Shown: one piece after another, positions 27,988-39,090 of the stretch
How positions within the stretch are numbered: the first letter of the stretch is position 1
How the letters are laid out: each line of letters begins with the position of its first letter
NCBI GenBank assembly: GCA_030522415.1
Contig: CM060112.1
Coordinates: forward strand, 13,244,001-13,308,000
Length of the DNA stretch: 64,000 nucleotides
DNA from: Channallabes apus
Lineage: Eukaryota > Chordata > Actinopteri > Siluriformes > Clariidae
Reading direction: 5' to 3'
Translations under genes and position numbers: made by a program
Notes under the pieces: generated by a model
Told to the model about the DNA's origin: nothing
The model's database searches: none
The model's input: the letters and a program-made list of their open reading frames with translations, nothing else

Positions 27988-28163
27988 TAGGGGCTTCTCG
28001 AGCAAGCCGGCTGTTCTCGAAACGCTCTCGCGTTACTTTGATGCCACACGTGAACGTCACGTGGCGTCGGTTCAAGTCGGACAAAATTTCTAACCGGCAT
28101 GCACTAGTTCAAGTCAGCCGCCGATCGGTCTGCGCAGCGCCGCATGAAGTCGAACGCACCTAA
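27988..28163. mobile_element. Second Harbinger-like end / MITE fragment
   Basis: On the minus strand it starts GGTGCGTTCGACTTCATGCG, then GACCGATCGG. This is a relative of the copy A/B tip (GGTGTGTTCGAGCTCATACT..., GACCGATCGG). CpG-rich; CACGTGAACGTCACGTGGCG-like words form small palindromes. Confidence 0.55.
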
Positions 28164-28329
28164 TGCGAAGGAGACAATCTAGTAAGTTTACTGAAACCTG
28201 AGTCAGGTTAAAATAGTTATGTAGAGAGGTGTTAATTGAACCCAGGTGCAGCTAATTGGGAGTGGCCTGCTGGCACAAGGAGAAACCAACTGGCTGGGGT
28301 GCTCAGGAATAAACTAAAATGACAGGAGA

Positions 28330-28570
28330 TTAAAGTTAAGCCTTTATTTGTCACATATACATTACAGCACAGTGAAATTCCTTCTTCGCATATCCCAGCG
28401 TAACTGGGGTCAGAGCGCAGGGTCAGCCATGATACAGCGCCCCTGGAGCAGATAGGGTTAAGGGCCTTGCTCAAGGGCCCAACAGTGGCAACCTGGTGGA
28501 GCTGGGGATCGAACCGCCGATCTTCCGATCAGTAACTCAGTGCCTTAGCCCTCTGAGCCACCACTGCCCC
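28330..28570 (+). repeat. Dispersed fish repeat / retroposon tail
   Basis: It carries TTTGTCACATATACATTACA, CAGTGAAATTCCTTCTTCGC, GGGCCTTGCTCAAGGGCCCA and a tRNA-like GATCGAACC box. It is a common teleost interspersed repeat and shares its second half with 1600-1716. Confidence 0.7.
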
Positions 28571-28931
28571 TAATATATTATAGATATTAGTATATTCGCT
28601 GGTATAATATTAATTTTTATTTGGATATTCATTTTTTCTTTTTTTTTTAACAAAGTTCACCTTTTTTATCTTAAGTAAAATTATTTACATGTCACATTAT
28701 TTACCTTAAGATATCAGTAAAGGTGAGCTGCAAAACATTCTTTTAAGATAAAATTTTTAACGGTTAACCTTTAGAATTTGTAAATATATAGGCAATATCT
28801 CAGCTTGGGCTCCTGACATCCCTCTCACTCACCACTCTAATGGATCATAACACAAATGAATGACCCGCAGTGAATGTCATGCCTCTATTTTACCATGGCT
28901 GTTGAAGGAAAAAATTAGCAGAATATTTTAA

Positions 28932-29162
28932 TTGTGCTGCAGTCTGCATCCTTCAATGAAGAGGAAAAAGAACACAATGGAGACATCTCAAAGAAGAGCT
29001 AAAGAAATATTTGAGAGACATGACAAATATCCACCCCAGCACACTTGCATGATGGAAGCAAAACAGCCAACCACAAACTTTGCAGCCAATCTATGCCTTT
29101 GCATACCGCCCGCTTCAACAAGATCAGAACACATTTTTCCCAGCCTGGCTACAATAAGATGA
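28932..29162 (+). pseudogene. Possible hAT transposase C-terminal fragment
   Basis: The end of the frame, LCLCIPPASTRSEHIFPSLA, resembles the hAT dimerisation motif (L-x-IPATS-x-x-SERVFS). The upstream half is not recognisable. Flanks 28571-28930 and 29163-29580 show nothing else. Confidence 0.4.
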
Positions 29163-29589
29163 GAAGTTTGCTTTGAATGTGGACAAATTAATCTTCCTCA
29201 CACACAACCTGAGTGCATAAAAGCCTAGGGCTTAGCGAGATTACAATGTGATTAGGATTTATTTTACTTATTTTATTAAAAAAAAAAAGATAAAAAAAAT
29301 CATGAATTAATGTACCGCTGTTATTGTATATCTGAAGTGTGTTACCTACATAGTTTTAGTTATTAGAGATGTTGCAGGACATCCATGGCTTGAAGTGGAT
29401 TAGTGATGTCACCAACCTACACTGAAACTCCAATGGATCTTGGCACAAATGATAGACCCATCAATTTACTTTTCTGTAAAAAAATATGTTACCACATTCT
29501 GCCCTCACAGCTTGTTTTGTTTTATGTTGTTAGTGAGATTGCAACTGCTTTGTCAATGTGACAGAGGTCCTGCATCCAATACAAATTTA

Positions 29590-30010
29590 AGTTACAGCAG
29601 ATATAGATAGGAATCACACCCTTTAAAATAATCACATTTTGTTGCTTTGCAGCCTGAAATGAAGACAAAGTTTTTGTTTTATCCAGCTGCATCTACTCAG
29701 TGCAACTTTTAACATACACGTGTCAGAAGAAAAAATAGAAAAACTGATCACCCCCTCCTAAAATTACTTCGCCTCAATCAGGTGAAGCTGATCACCTTCT
29801 GAATGGCACGATTTGAAAATCTAGACTATGCAATATGTGCCCACTCGTCTTTGCAAAACTACTCAAGTTGAGTTAAGTTTGATGGTGAGTGTCTCTTGGC
29901 TGCAGATTTTCAATGCGGTCAGATTTAAGCCTGGGCTCTGACTAGGCCATGCAAGGACACCTTTTTTTCCTTCAACCACTTTTGTGCTTAGTTTTAGTTT
30001 TGGTCACCAG
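29590..30010. repeat. Tc1-like fragment
   Basis: TCACATTTTGTTGCTTTGCA and the stretch around 29770-29960 (CAATGCGGTCAGATTTAAGC, GGGCTCTGACTAGGCCATGC) are typical reverse-strand Tc1 transposon strings. No frame is open. Confidence 0.55.
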
Positions 30011-30826
30011 TTTGGTCTCCAGGGGGTGACTTTGTCTGGATACACTTTGAAGCATGGAGTTCCACTAGGTTGGGTGGGAAAGGAGGGGTGCTTGGGAGAG
30101 CAGATAGGCTCACGGAACCAGTATGGTTAGAATTTTAGTTTGTTTTCTTTAGCAACTTCTGATCCAACTTAGCCACTCTATTCTTAAATCACAAAAGCTG
30201 CTATTCCAAAATTGCTTTAGACCCCAGTTGAATTTGTCATTTACCTCTGTTTGCTTTTTAAGCATACTGTACAGGTGACTTTCATAATGTTTAAATCTGT
30301 CCATTTCAGACTTTTTCTGGATCTCTCTGTGCTGCCGAATGTGTGACAGAAGCACCAAAGCCTTTTTCATTCTTTTCAGCTTGTTCCTGGTGTCTCTGGT
30401 TTATCATATGCACTCTTTATTTCCTATGTGTTCTACAATTATTTACTGTACAAGCTATGCCACATTTCTTAAATAAATCATCTTCAGTTCAGGTTTGTTG
30501 CATTTTTAACAATCTTAAAGAGTTCACATATCAGCCTCTGTGATCATGATTTTTTTTTAACGCTGTCAATCCTAAAAAAAAAAGTTAATTAAATCTAGTT
30601 AATCACAGTTGACAGGGAAATTTTTAGCACATTTTAAATATTCAGATGTACTTGTATTCTAAACCTATTATAAACAATGTTGAAATAAAGAAATATAAAA
30701 CAAACTGGTTAAAGGAAACACAGTTTTATTATATCTCAAACATTAACATTTAACAAATGTTAAATTAAAATGTTTCTAATGGGACCAGCATTGGCTGGAT
30801 AGTATGAGGTGTGGCAACCCACTGAG

Positions 30827-30999
30827 GTAAGGCTTAAACCAGGATCCTCAGATCCAAAAATCAACAACCTAGAGCTTTAGCCACCTGAGCCACCTCAGGT
30901 GGCTTGAATTTTTGAATTTTTTGAGAGGTGGCTCAGGTGACTAAAGCTCTAGGTTGTTGATTTTTGGATCTGATGATCCTGGTTTAAGCCTTACCTCTC
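30827..30999. repeat. Fold-back pair of tRNA-like SINE heads
   Basis: About 73 bp at 30827-30899 is the inverse complement of 30927-30999 with very few mismatches and a 27-bp AT-rich loop. On + the right half reads GGTGGCTCAGGTGACTAAAG and later GGTTTAAGCC, like pol III A and B boxes. Confidence 0.7.
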
Positions 31000-31049
31000 C
31001 CATACTGTATCTTATGTTTAATGTATTCTTGTAAAAATTCAATTCAATG

Positions 31050-31680
31050 CAATTCAATTTTATTTGTATAGCACTTTTAACAATTGTCATTGTCACAAAG
31101 CAGCTTTACACAATCAAAAGAATTATTTAAGTCTGTATGGATTGTGAGTGCGCAAGAGGATAGATAACAGTTAGGAATGGTCGTAGTCACATAATGTACA
31201 GTATAATGTGACTGTATATTTACTGTAGCGTGCAAGCAGGGACTCCGGCAGGACTAACTATAACAGCATAACTAAAAGGGAGAGCCAGAAGGAATCACAA
31301 ACATGAGGGCTCCCTGAGATGTAAAGCAAACAATCACTTCACCGTCAACAAACCTGAGTGATCAAATGAGAGAGGGGAAGACAGCATCTAAACATTACCC
31401 AAGACAAATCTATTTATAAAAATGCTTGATTAAATAAATAGGTTTTTAGCTTAGACTTAAACACTGAGACTGTGTCTGAGTCCCGAACACTATTTGGAAG
31501 ACTATTCCATATTTTTGGGACTTTGTAAGAAAACACTCTGCCCCCAGCTGTAGTTTTCATAATACGCGGTACTGACAAGCAGCCTGCATCCTTTGATCGA
31601 AGTAGGCGTGGCGGATCGTAAGACACTTTTAATGCTTTATATGTCAAGAGTAGTATTTTAAAATTAATGTGAAAATTCAC
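31050..31680 (-). mobile_element. 3' end of a non-LTR retrotransposon
   Basis: Minus-strand frame 31414-31680: INFKILLLTYKALKVSYDPP, KTTAGGRVFSYKVPKIWNSL, FKSKLKTYLFNQAF. This is the typical C-terminal tail of fish LINE ORF2 proteins. The 3' UTR continues to about 31050 with ATTTTATTTGTATAGCACTT read on +. It is truncated at its 5' side. Confidence 0.75.
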
Positions 31681-32269
31681 GGGGAGCCAATGAAGTGAAG
31701 ATAGGATAGGGGTGATGTGCTCGCATCTTCTGGTTCTAGTGAAAATAATTCCCTTTGAAGATAGCTCATCACTTTGGTTTAATCCAAACTTCCATCTAGA
31801 AGCTTTTTATAATGAAAATTGCCATTTATCACACCTGGTGATGTTTCCTTAGTCAACTTATTATCTGTGTTAAACATGCCATTATCTCATACAGCCGGGT
31901 AACTGTGCCGTGATTAGGCAAGTCATTTGAGTCAAACATGATTAATTTGAGTTTTTTTAAGTAATACATTAACATTTCTACATTAATTACATGCTTTAAC
32001 ATGTTAATACTAATAATACTTTTTTTTTTGCTGTAACTCTAAGTTCACACTTTAGACCTCTTCACTCATACACAGTTAAAATATAAAACGGAACAGATAC
32101 ATGGATTTTCAACATAGACAGAACTGTGTTAAATACTTCTGCTATAAAAAAAAAAAAAACACTTTAATCATCTTTAAAACACATATCCACATATTGTCAT
32201 ATCCATCATGTACACACAACCCTGTATGTGTGTGTGTGTATACAGTATATATATATTTATATAAGAGCC

Positions 32270-32400
32270 GATATTTGGGCCCATTTTCATGTGTGGTGAT
32301 ATCGGAGGGGAAACAGTGTGGGCACACAACTGTTGGGAAAAATACCACAAATCTGAAGAGACGCATGAAGGCATGCCATAAAACTCACCCAGTTTTACAG
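32270..32400 (+). pseudogene. BED zinc-finger fragment
   Basis: The frame reads CVVISEGKQCGHTTVGKNTT, then NLKRRMKACH. It keeps the GKNTTNLKRH-like shape of a hAT BED finger but lacks the usual CxxC spacing. A GT/TA microsatellite precedes it (32225-32262). Confidence 0.5.
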
Positions 32401-32819
32401 CCTCTTTTTGGTAATTATGTTTTGTTACAGGTGATGTATTTTATTTTATAGTTCAACTGTTGCCAAACACATTAAGCTAATAGGTTAGCAAATTATTGTG
32501 ACCCATAGAAGCTATCCCTACAACAGTCCAAGTGCGTAAATTCATATTTATATAAAAAAAAAAGTTTAAAAACACGGTACTGCTCCTATTGTTTTGTAGT
32601 TAAAAAAAATATGGGCATGCAGCAGTTTTTGTAATGGTTAAAAATAAATATAATTAGTTGAAACGTCAGATGAAAAGATACATTTTAAATGTTAAGATAA
32701 TTATTTTGTGAAAAACTAAAAAAATGGTTTTGGTCTGACTAGATTGATTGTAGTGTTAATTAATAATAATCTTATTGGTGTATGTGACCAATACAAAAAT
32801 TTGAATTTATTGCTTCAAC

Positions 32820-32965
32820 GTTACATTTTCATTGACTAAAACGAGAAAATATTTAAAGGTTCCTTTGACTTAACCTAGACTGAAATACTTAAAAGTTCCT
32901 CTGACTAAAACTAGACTAAAATGTCCAAACTTTTAGTTGACTAAAACTTGACTAAACTAAAACAA
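32820..32965. repeat. MITE end with repeated GACTAAAAC
   Basis: GACTAAAAC-like words recur five or more times (TTGACTAAAACGAG, TCTGACTAAAACTAGAC, TTGACTAAAACTTGAC). These are subterminal repeats of a hAT-type MITE common in fish. Confidence 0.5.
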
Positions 32966-33529
32966 GGTAGAATTGGCTATTTATCTAAACATAATAAAAA
33001 CTAACAGGGACATTGTTAAGTTTAAAATGTAGAAGAAGTGTGTCCAAGCTACGTTTTAAGCTAAGAGTAGGAGAGTTATTTCTTGTTGTGTCCACCGCAC
33101 CTTGATACACGCAGGCATGATGTCTGAAGATTCTCAGCAAAGAGAGCACATTTAAACGGTGCTACGTCCCGAACATCAAAAGAACCAGTGATTAACATGT
33201 CAGTCATAGAGGGACCTGGAGACAGACAGGTGAGAGGAGATGCATCTGCATTCTCCTGATTAAACAAAAGGGTTCTTGAAGACAGGAGCCATTTGGATGT
33301 ATCCTCGTCTAGGTACAGGATATAAGATGTTATCACAGATGGCATGAGGAAGCACAGTGAGGGGTCTGTTCTCAAGGCACAGGAATCTTCTTATTAGATT
33401 ACAATGTCTTACAATATTATAAAACCTTACAGACATTTATCCCAGGAAATTGAAAATCGCTGAAAAATTAACACTAGTTTAGGGTTATGGTTTTTGCGTA
33501 CGTATTGTACATATAACTATGTTGACAAG

Positions 33530-33753
33530 TTGTTGGTCTTTCGGCTGCTCCCGGCAAGGGGTCACCACAGCGGAATATCCAGTCCGCACTACAACTTGGC
33601 ACAGGTTTTACGGTCCTGACGCAACCCTCCCATTTTATCCGGGCTTGGGACCGGCACTGTATCCAGTGGCTGGGGTTTGGGCACTGGCTGGAATCGAACC
33701 CGGGCCTTCCGCATGGCAGGCGAAACACCTACCACTGAGCCACCAGTGCCCGT
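33530..33753 (-). mobile_element. tRNA-derived SINE with 16-bp target duplication
   Basis: Minus strand begins GGGCACTGGTGGCTCAGTGG (box A) and carries GGGTTCGATTCC (box B). It is flanked by TAACTATGTTGACAAG at 33514-33529 and 33754-33769. Confidence 0.88.
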
Positions 33754-33810
33754 TAACTATGTTGACAAGGATTTTTAAAAAGTAACGTACCGCTCCCGTG
33801 CCCCTCTAGA

Positions 33811-34346
33811 GGCCGGTGTTCAGGTGTTATGCTCTAAAATGCCGCCCTGCCACGGATTGCCTCCCCTACATAATCTCTATCAAATATTATATTAGAACAT
33901 AAATTCATAGGTTTATTCTTATCAAATATATCATTACTATTATAATTAACCCTAGGCACGTGAAAGCCGTCGAGACCATTAATAAAAAATTGTCATATAC
34001 AAAATGTTTATTTTATGGCACAGGGGTTTGTCATTTAATACAAAACTAACACTTGTATTCATCACATATTACACTAAATAATTATTGTTTATGATGAAAA
34101 ATTACATGAAACGATTTTTATTATAAAATAAGCAATATAAAAATATACATGTTTTATATGAAAAAAATATATAATTTATCATTAATATTTTCCCCCCTAT
34201 ACAACATGTATATTTTATAATCAAATTCGTTTCGTGAATTTGTAAACCATAAATCTATGAATTTATGTTCTAATATAATATTTGAAAGAGATTATGTAGG
34301 GGGGGCAATCCGTGGCAGGGGGGCATTTTAGAGCATAACACCGGCC
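33811..34346. mobile_element. MITE with ~100-bp inverted ends upstream of dtd1
   Basis: GGCCGGTGTT...TTATGCTCTAAAATGC on the left is mirrored on the right. The pairing runs through CCACGGATTGCC and ACATAATCTCT to AATTCATAG, about 100 bp with few mismatches. It ends 35 bp before the ZNF143-like site of dtd1. Superfamily unknown. Confidence 0.8.
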
Positions 34347-34380
34347 CTAGTAGTACCCTAAGGACAGCGATTCGGTTCGC

Positions 34381-34406
34381 AATGCATTGTGGGAGCGGTA
34401 GTAGTT
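34381..34406. promoter_or_regulatory. dtd1: ZNF143/SBS-like promoter motif upstream of dtd1
   Basis: The reverse complement reads as ACTAC, a few bases, then CTCCCACAATGCATT. This resembles the ZNF143/Staf bipartite element typical of TATA-less housekeeping promoters. It lies about 205-230 bp before the dtd1 ATG. A GGAA-type ETS core (ACCGGAAAT) sits nearer the start, around 34569. The match was judged by eye against the remembered consensus. Confidence 0.55.
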
Positions 34407-34609
34407 GTTGTTGTTTTTTTCAAACTGCAATACGTATAGGTTTGAACCTTAAATTTGTCTTTACTTTTTTCTTAAATATGTATGAAATAATTTCTCAACG
34501 TTGTTTCGACGCATTATATATACTTCCGGACTAAAAAGCGAGATATCGTTGCTGTTCTCGTCAGTGAAACCGGAAATAGAAACAACGTGCAGACACCCGA
34601 TCAAAAACC

Positions 34610-34652
34610 ATGAAAGCAGTAATTCAACGAGTTGCTAATGCGAGTGTAATGG
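34610..34652 (+). CDS. dtd1: dtd1 exon 1
   Basis: The ATG is preceded by AAAAACC, a fair start context. It encodes MKAVIQRVANASVM plus one base. Donor GTTAGT starts at 34653. MKAVxQRV is the conserved N terminus of the family, which fixes this start. Confidence 0.93.
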
Positions 34653-35844
34653 GTTAGTATATAGAAACGTAGAATGCGCTATAAATATTATGTTGAGATG
34701 GTATATAAAGTGTTTGTTTCGTTCGTGTCCTAATAAATACACAAACTAGTAGACATAATATAAAATCAGTACTACACGCAGTGTATGTTGTGTGTGCAGT
34801 TGTCTATATTGCAGTAGTGATCATTCATTATTTTCGCCTTTAAAATTGTGTCTCTGACACAGCTGGGGAGACCCACATCAGCTCCATCGGAAGAGGCATT
34901 TGTGTTTTGATTGGGATTTCAACTGAGGACACACAGAGGGATGTAGATTACATGTGAGTGCTGCTATTTATACGTATAACAGTTGCTGTCTGTCTTCTGC
35001 ATATGGCCAGCTGTACATATTTGTAAAATTATTTTCATAGAATATTGTTTTTTTTTTTACTGAAGCACTTACGTTTTATAATTTATGTAATTGTGATTAT
35101 CAGAGTTCGTAAGATCTTGAATCTGCGATTATTTGAGGATGAGAATGGCTGTGCATGGAAACACAGTGTAATGGACAAAGGTTTGGAGGTGTTGTGTGTG
35201 AGTCAGTTCACACTGCAGTGTATTCTCAAAGGAAACAAGCCTGACTTTCATTCAGCAATGACTGCTGATTTTGCACAACCCTTTTACAACAACATATTGG
35301 AGCAGTTGAGGATTGCATACAAACCGGAACTCATCAAAGGTGAGAATAGATAGATTAACATGCCATGACTGTTAGTGAATGTTCTTTTAAACCAATAATC
35401 TGTAAGCATTTGGAATAATGTAAGTTGTACTACTTTTCAGATGGCCAGTTTGGTGCCTACATGCAAGTGCATGTTACAAATGATGGCCCTGTCACCATTT
35501 ATTTGGAATCTCCTGCTGCTCCTACAGATATTAAACAGGTATATTTTCTTACGTTAAGGCTTACAACATAATCAATACATTTGCTAAATATGCCACTAAT
35601 ACAGTACGTGTCAAATTTTTATGTAAATTAATAATTGGGTAAACGAAAGAATGAAAGATTTTCATTCTTACGTGTTTTCCTGGCCCTGTATTTAAGTTGT
35701 CCAAACTAGAAAAGCAGCAGCAGCGTAAGGAAAAAACAAGAACAAAAGGCAACTCAGAATCAAGTAAGGACAAGGCTGCCTTACATTCTAAAGTGGACAC
35801 CAGTGCCAGTAATGAGACCGAGTGTGAGTTGTCCTCAGAAAAAG
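34610..35844 (+). CDS. dtd1: D-aminoacyl-tRNA deacylase 1, exons 1-5 (last exon not found)
   Basis: The enzyme hydrolyses D-amino acids (and misattached Gly) from tRNA. It is a homodimer that protects translation. Five exons join in frame from ATG 34610: MKAVIQRVANAS; GRGICVLLGIS-like GICVLIGISTED; VRKILNLRLFEDENG; the signature SQFTL inside CVSQFTLQCILKGNKPDF; then FGAYMQVHVTNDGPVT, holding the NxGPxT (Gly-cisPro) motif. They end in the Lys-rich tail LSKLEKQQQRKEKTR with a Ser-rich end. The total is 205 codons plus one base. Human DTD1 is 209 residues, so only a few codons are missing, expected in a tiny sixth exon. I saw no convincing candidate in the window. The ~22-kb palindrome starts 217 nt after exon 5 and probably sits in this last intron. 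Both active-site motifs are intact. Confidence 0.93.
34863..34953 (+). CDS. dtd1: dtd1 exon 2
   Basis: Acceptor CTGACACAG ends at 34862 and donor GTGAGT starts at 34954. It encodes GETHISSIGRGICVLIGIST, then EDTQRDVDY, with split codons at both ends. Confidence 0.92.
35104..35339 (+). CDS. dtd1: dtd1 exon 3 with SQFTL motif
   Basis: Acceptor GATTATCAG ends at 35103 and donor GTGAGA starts at 35340. It encodes VRKILNLRLFEDENGCAW, the active-site motif in VLCVSQFTLQCILKGNKPDF, and NILEQLRIAYKPELIK. This is the most conserved block of the gene. Confidence 0.94.
35441..35538 (+). CDS. dtd1: dtd1 exon 4 with NDGPVT motif
   Basis: Acceptor CTTTTCAG ends at 35440 and donor GTATAT starts at 35539. 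It encodes GQFGAYMQVHVTNDGPVTIY, then LESPAAPTDIKQ. The Gly-Pro of NDGPVT is the cross-subunit chiral-proofreading element of this family. Confidence 0.94.
35697..35844 (+). CDS. dtd1: dtd1 exon 5, basic/Ser-rich tail
   Basis: Acceptor TTTAAG ends at 35696 and donor GTAAGT starts at 35845. It encodes LSKLEKQQQRKEKTRTKGNS and a variable Ser/Glu-rich end finishing ELSSEK. Without splicing, the frame stays open to a stop at 36009-36011 and runs into a pogo-like transposon end. Confidence 0.88.
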
Positions 35845-35930
35845 GTAAGTTGGAGACCTTTGTGATGGATGATTACTTGGAACAAGTGGAAACTAACCCA
35901 AAATGGAGCTTCCTAATAAATGTCAAGTTA

Positions 35931-36060
35931 CAGTGGGACCTTGGATTGCTAGTAACATGGTTTGCGAGAGTTTTGCATGACGAGCAAAAAAAAAAAGATC
36001 TTGATAAGTGAGTGAGGTCTTGAAATACGAGTAGCGAGACACATTCAGTAGTGACACGTT
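35931..36060. mobile_element. Truncated pogo/Tigger-like element
   Basis: It starts at a TA with CAGTGGGACCTTGGATTGCT. It matches the inverse of the right end of the 59346-60540 element (CAGTGGAACTTCGGGTTACG, then GACGAGCAAA). The match stops at the palindrome border at 36060. Confidence 0.65.
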
Positions 36061-36195
36061 AAAATAGTACTTAGCTACCTTTCGTCAAACTCGATTTTGA
36101 CAGTTTTATTGCCCCCTTGACCTTTGGATGACCTTTAGGAGTTTTTATGGCCGGGAGGTTTCGTGATAAAAAGGGAGGGGTTTATGCGTTAATTC

Positions 36196-36357
36196 ATTTA
36201 TATACGTATTTATTTATATACGTATTTATTTCATTTATTAATTCATTTTATATACGTATTTATTTATATACGTATTTATTTCATTTATTAATTCATTTAT
36301 ATACGTATTTATTTCATTTATTTATTTATATACGTATTTATTTCATTTATTGTAAGA
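36196..36357. repeat. TATATACGTATTTATT minisatellite (left arm)
   Basis: Repeats of a 16-bp AT-rich word alternate with TTCATTTATTAA. The left arm has one more 16-bp unit than the mirror at 57838-57980. Confidence 0.85.
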
Positions 36358-36589
36358 ATTAGCACAGTGTGTTTTTATTTGAAAAATATGCTTGGTGAGG
36401 GGACTCATTTCAAGGTGTTTGTGCGTAACTATTAAGACAGGGAGAATGTATTTATTACCAAGGGGGCAAACAGTGAAACATTTATTCACTTTGGTAAAAA
36501 CTTGGAGCATTTTTTAATGACTGAGGACTAGCGAAGTTTTTAAGTTACTTTTAAAGAGAAGAAGCATAAACGTTACCAGAGGGCGAGAG

Positions 36590-36845
36590 CCCCGAGTCGT
36601 TGAAGAAGATGAAGAAACGAGTAAAACGTTGCTGCGGGAAAAAATAAATTACAAGAGACATAAGCGAGGTCCGAGCGCGCGTATGAGTTTGTCCGATGTC
36701 AAGAGCGTGTAGCGCTTGAGTAGCAAAGTCTTGTCTGGAGCGGGAGGCGCGCTGAGTTTGAGTTTGTGAAAGGGGAATCGAATGGGGTTCCTCCCGGGCC
36801 TTGTGATTGGCCGGATCTGCGCGTGACGAAACCCCACCTCCGCCT
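36590..36845 (-). promoter_or_regulatory. CpG-rich stretch with CCAAT box (left arm)
   Basis: On the minus strand GGCCAATCACAAGGCCCGGG and several GCGC words form a GC-rich island in AT-rich DNA, facing away from the palindrome centre. The mirror copy is at 57345-57605 on +. No conserved protein frame is present. It could be a promoter or a repeat-derived island. Confidence 0.4.
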
Positions 36846-37105
36846 CTACAGCTTAGTCATAAAATGTGTTTATTTTTTGAGTGCTCATCTAAATCTGTTG
36901 TTTTATCCACATTATTTTTTTTAGGTAGGACTGTGCTTATTTTGTCTTTTTAAAAAGTTCCCTAAGACTAGAGCTGGGTGACCGTGTGTGTAGTGATTAG
37001 TAATAATGTAATGGAAGAAAACAAAAAAAAGCTGCTCCGTGACTCATCAGTTCACTGTGTGCCGTGATCATTTTGTTAGGAATTACATGCTGAACTGATT
37101 CAACA

Positions 37106-39023
37106 GGGCCCGGTTTCTCGATAACGCACACTATTCGCGCGCTAAGAAGACTCTTAAGATATATCTTACGTTAAGTGATAACTTTTCTAAGTGTATTTCT
37201 CGAACTGTCTCTTAGGAGTCTTCTTAAGTCGCTGCCTCTTACGTCCGACGTTACGCGGCGCTGTCTACAGTGAAGGTCCTGAATTAGCGGACATCGGTGG
37301 CTCTGGAATCGATTTTTCACTCCTTTTGCATGACAGCGTTAAGAAAGACGGCACTTTCTATGCAAATTAAACATTGCACTAAATTCTTTTAATAGCGTTT
37401 ATTTCGACATGTGTTAACTTAACAATAACATGTCATAATAGACAAATATATAAATTAATATTAATTAATATAATAATATAATATATAATATTTTCATGTA
37501 ACATGTGGCCGTGAAACGAACCGGGTATCCAATCATAGTTGATGGACAAACAGCTGATAACACTCTTCACCAGCTTCAGAAACAATGTGAAGTGTCAGTT
37601 GTTGGGGTTGTATAGCGCACTTATGGAATGAATACGATGAGATGACAGAGTGGAGGTTTAATACCTCTATCTCACACGCGGGGCCGTAAGTGCGGTTCAT
37701 TATGATTCGGCGCGAGTTTTGGTGCTGTTATTACGTTTCCATTTTACCACGCAAAAAAAATAAACATGTTTAACATGTGGAAGCTCGCGGACCTTGTAGT
37801 TCTTCGCGGACCGTCGGGCGCCGGTCACTCGAGGCGGATCACGGTGTCTAATACCCCTCTCTCACCTGTGTGGTGCCTAATACCCCTCTCTCACTTGTGT
37901 GGCCGGACTCATCTCCGTGAGCTGCCGCGTTTGCCCACGACGTTCCTTTAACGTTCCGCGAAGTTCTACAAAGTCTGCAAGCTTCCGCGAGGACCAGCAA
38001 AAAATTAAACGTTGAATTTTTCACGCGGAAAGATGGAAACGTAACCACAGCGCAAAAACTCGGGGTGAATCATGATCAAGCCTACGGCCACAGCGCGAGA
38101 CCGTGCAGGTGAGATAGGGGTATACAGTAACACCGCATCTCACAGCGAGTCAAACCGCATGAGTGAATACTGTAGGGGTATTAAACATTACAATCACCCA
38201 GAAAAAATGAATGGATGCGGGGTTTGAATCTCCCAAGGTTATTTTCTCATTTAACTAAATCAAATTTCATAAAAATAAAACGTGTCAAAAGAAAAACTCA
38301 TAAAGTCATGGATAATGGCTAATGAGCAATGAAACATATTTTAAACAAAAAGCAGCGAGCAGCTGGACATCGGGACGGGGAGTGTACAGTACAGTAAGTA
38401 CAGTAAGTACAGTAAGTACGACGCGTTGGTCTGGCACGCGCAGGTCTGAGCAGCTCAAGAAGCTCCATAATCTGTTGCCTTGGAAGGCAAAACTTTTATT
38501 TATATATATATTTTTAATAACGACCACGGTGAAAATATGAAAAGGGCTGAAGTTTTGTCTAAAGGAAACATGTACATGACTCACACAACACCACGCTCGC
38601 TGCCTAATTGTTCGCCACCTGTTTAATATTAATTGTGATTGGCAATTTTAATGCGTTAGTCACATTATGAAATAGGCTAATTAAAAGGCACTCTATTAGT
38701 TCTGATATCAAATAAAATAAAATTCTTAAACAGGTCTACAGTATATTCCATCATTAATACGACTTTGATAACGTGCCATAATGTGTTTGCATACACCGCT
38801 GGTTTATAAAGACTGCTGCTCAGTGGCGGCGACTAGCGTCTAGAGCTGAAACTACGCTAAGTATGAGTTAAGGTTGGTCCAGACCAACCTTACGAACGTC
38901 TGACGTAGCTAAGAGATACTTAGCGTAAGAACGTTTCGGGAAATGCGCCATTAAGTTAAGAGAGAGGTTAAGGTACGACTTAAGAACTACTTAGAGATAA
39001 GAAGCTTTCGAGAAACCGGGCCC
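37106..39023. mobile_element. Unclassified GGGCCC-ended element, copy 1 (left arm)
   Basis: 1918 bp. The ends GGGCCCGGTTTCTCGA and, inverted, TCGAGAAACCGGGCCC. Words such as CTTAAGA and AAGAAGACTC recur near the left end. The interior has a CpG-rich block with the GTGAGAG minisatellite (two units). No reading frame over 92 codons and none recognisable. Target duplication not resolvable. Confidence 0.8.
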
Positions 39024-39090
39024 TGATCGGTTAAAAGTCTAGCCGGTTTTACATATGCTTATATATACGAGGACCGTGTGTTAAAAACCT

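Larger units (their letters stand above)
25539..27989. mobile_element. Harbinger-like element, copy B (right of inverted pair)
   Basis: It is the inverse complement of 19127-21768 at about 99% by eye, lacking the 181-bp insert. It is cut off at 25539 by the Tc1 element. Its outer end at 27989 is (TA)GGTGTGTTCGAGC inverted. It keeps the transposase exon-1 splice donor but has a frameshift in the SANT gene. Confidence 0.75.
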
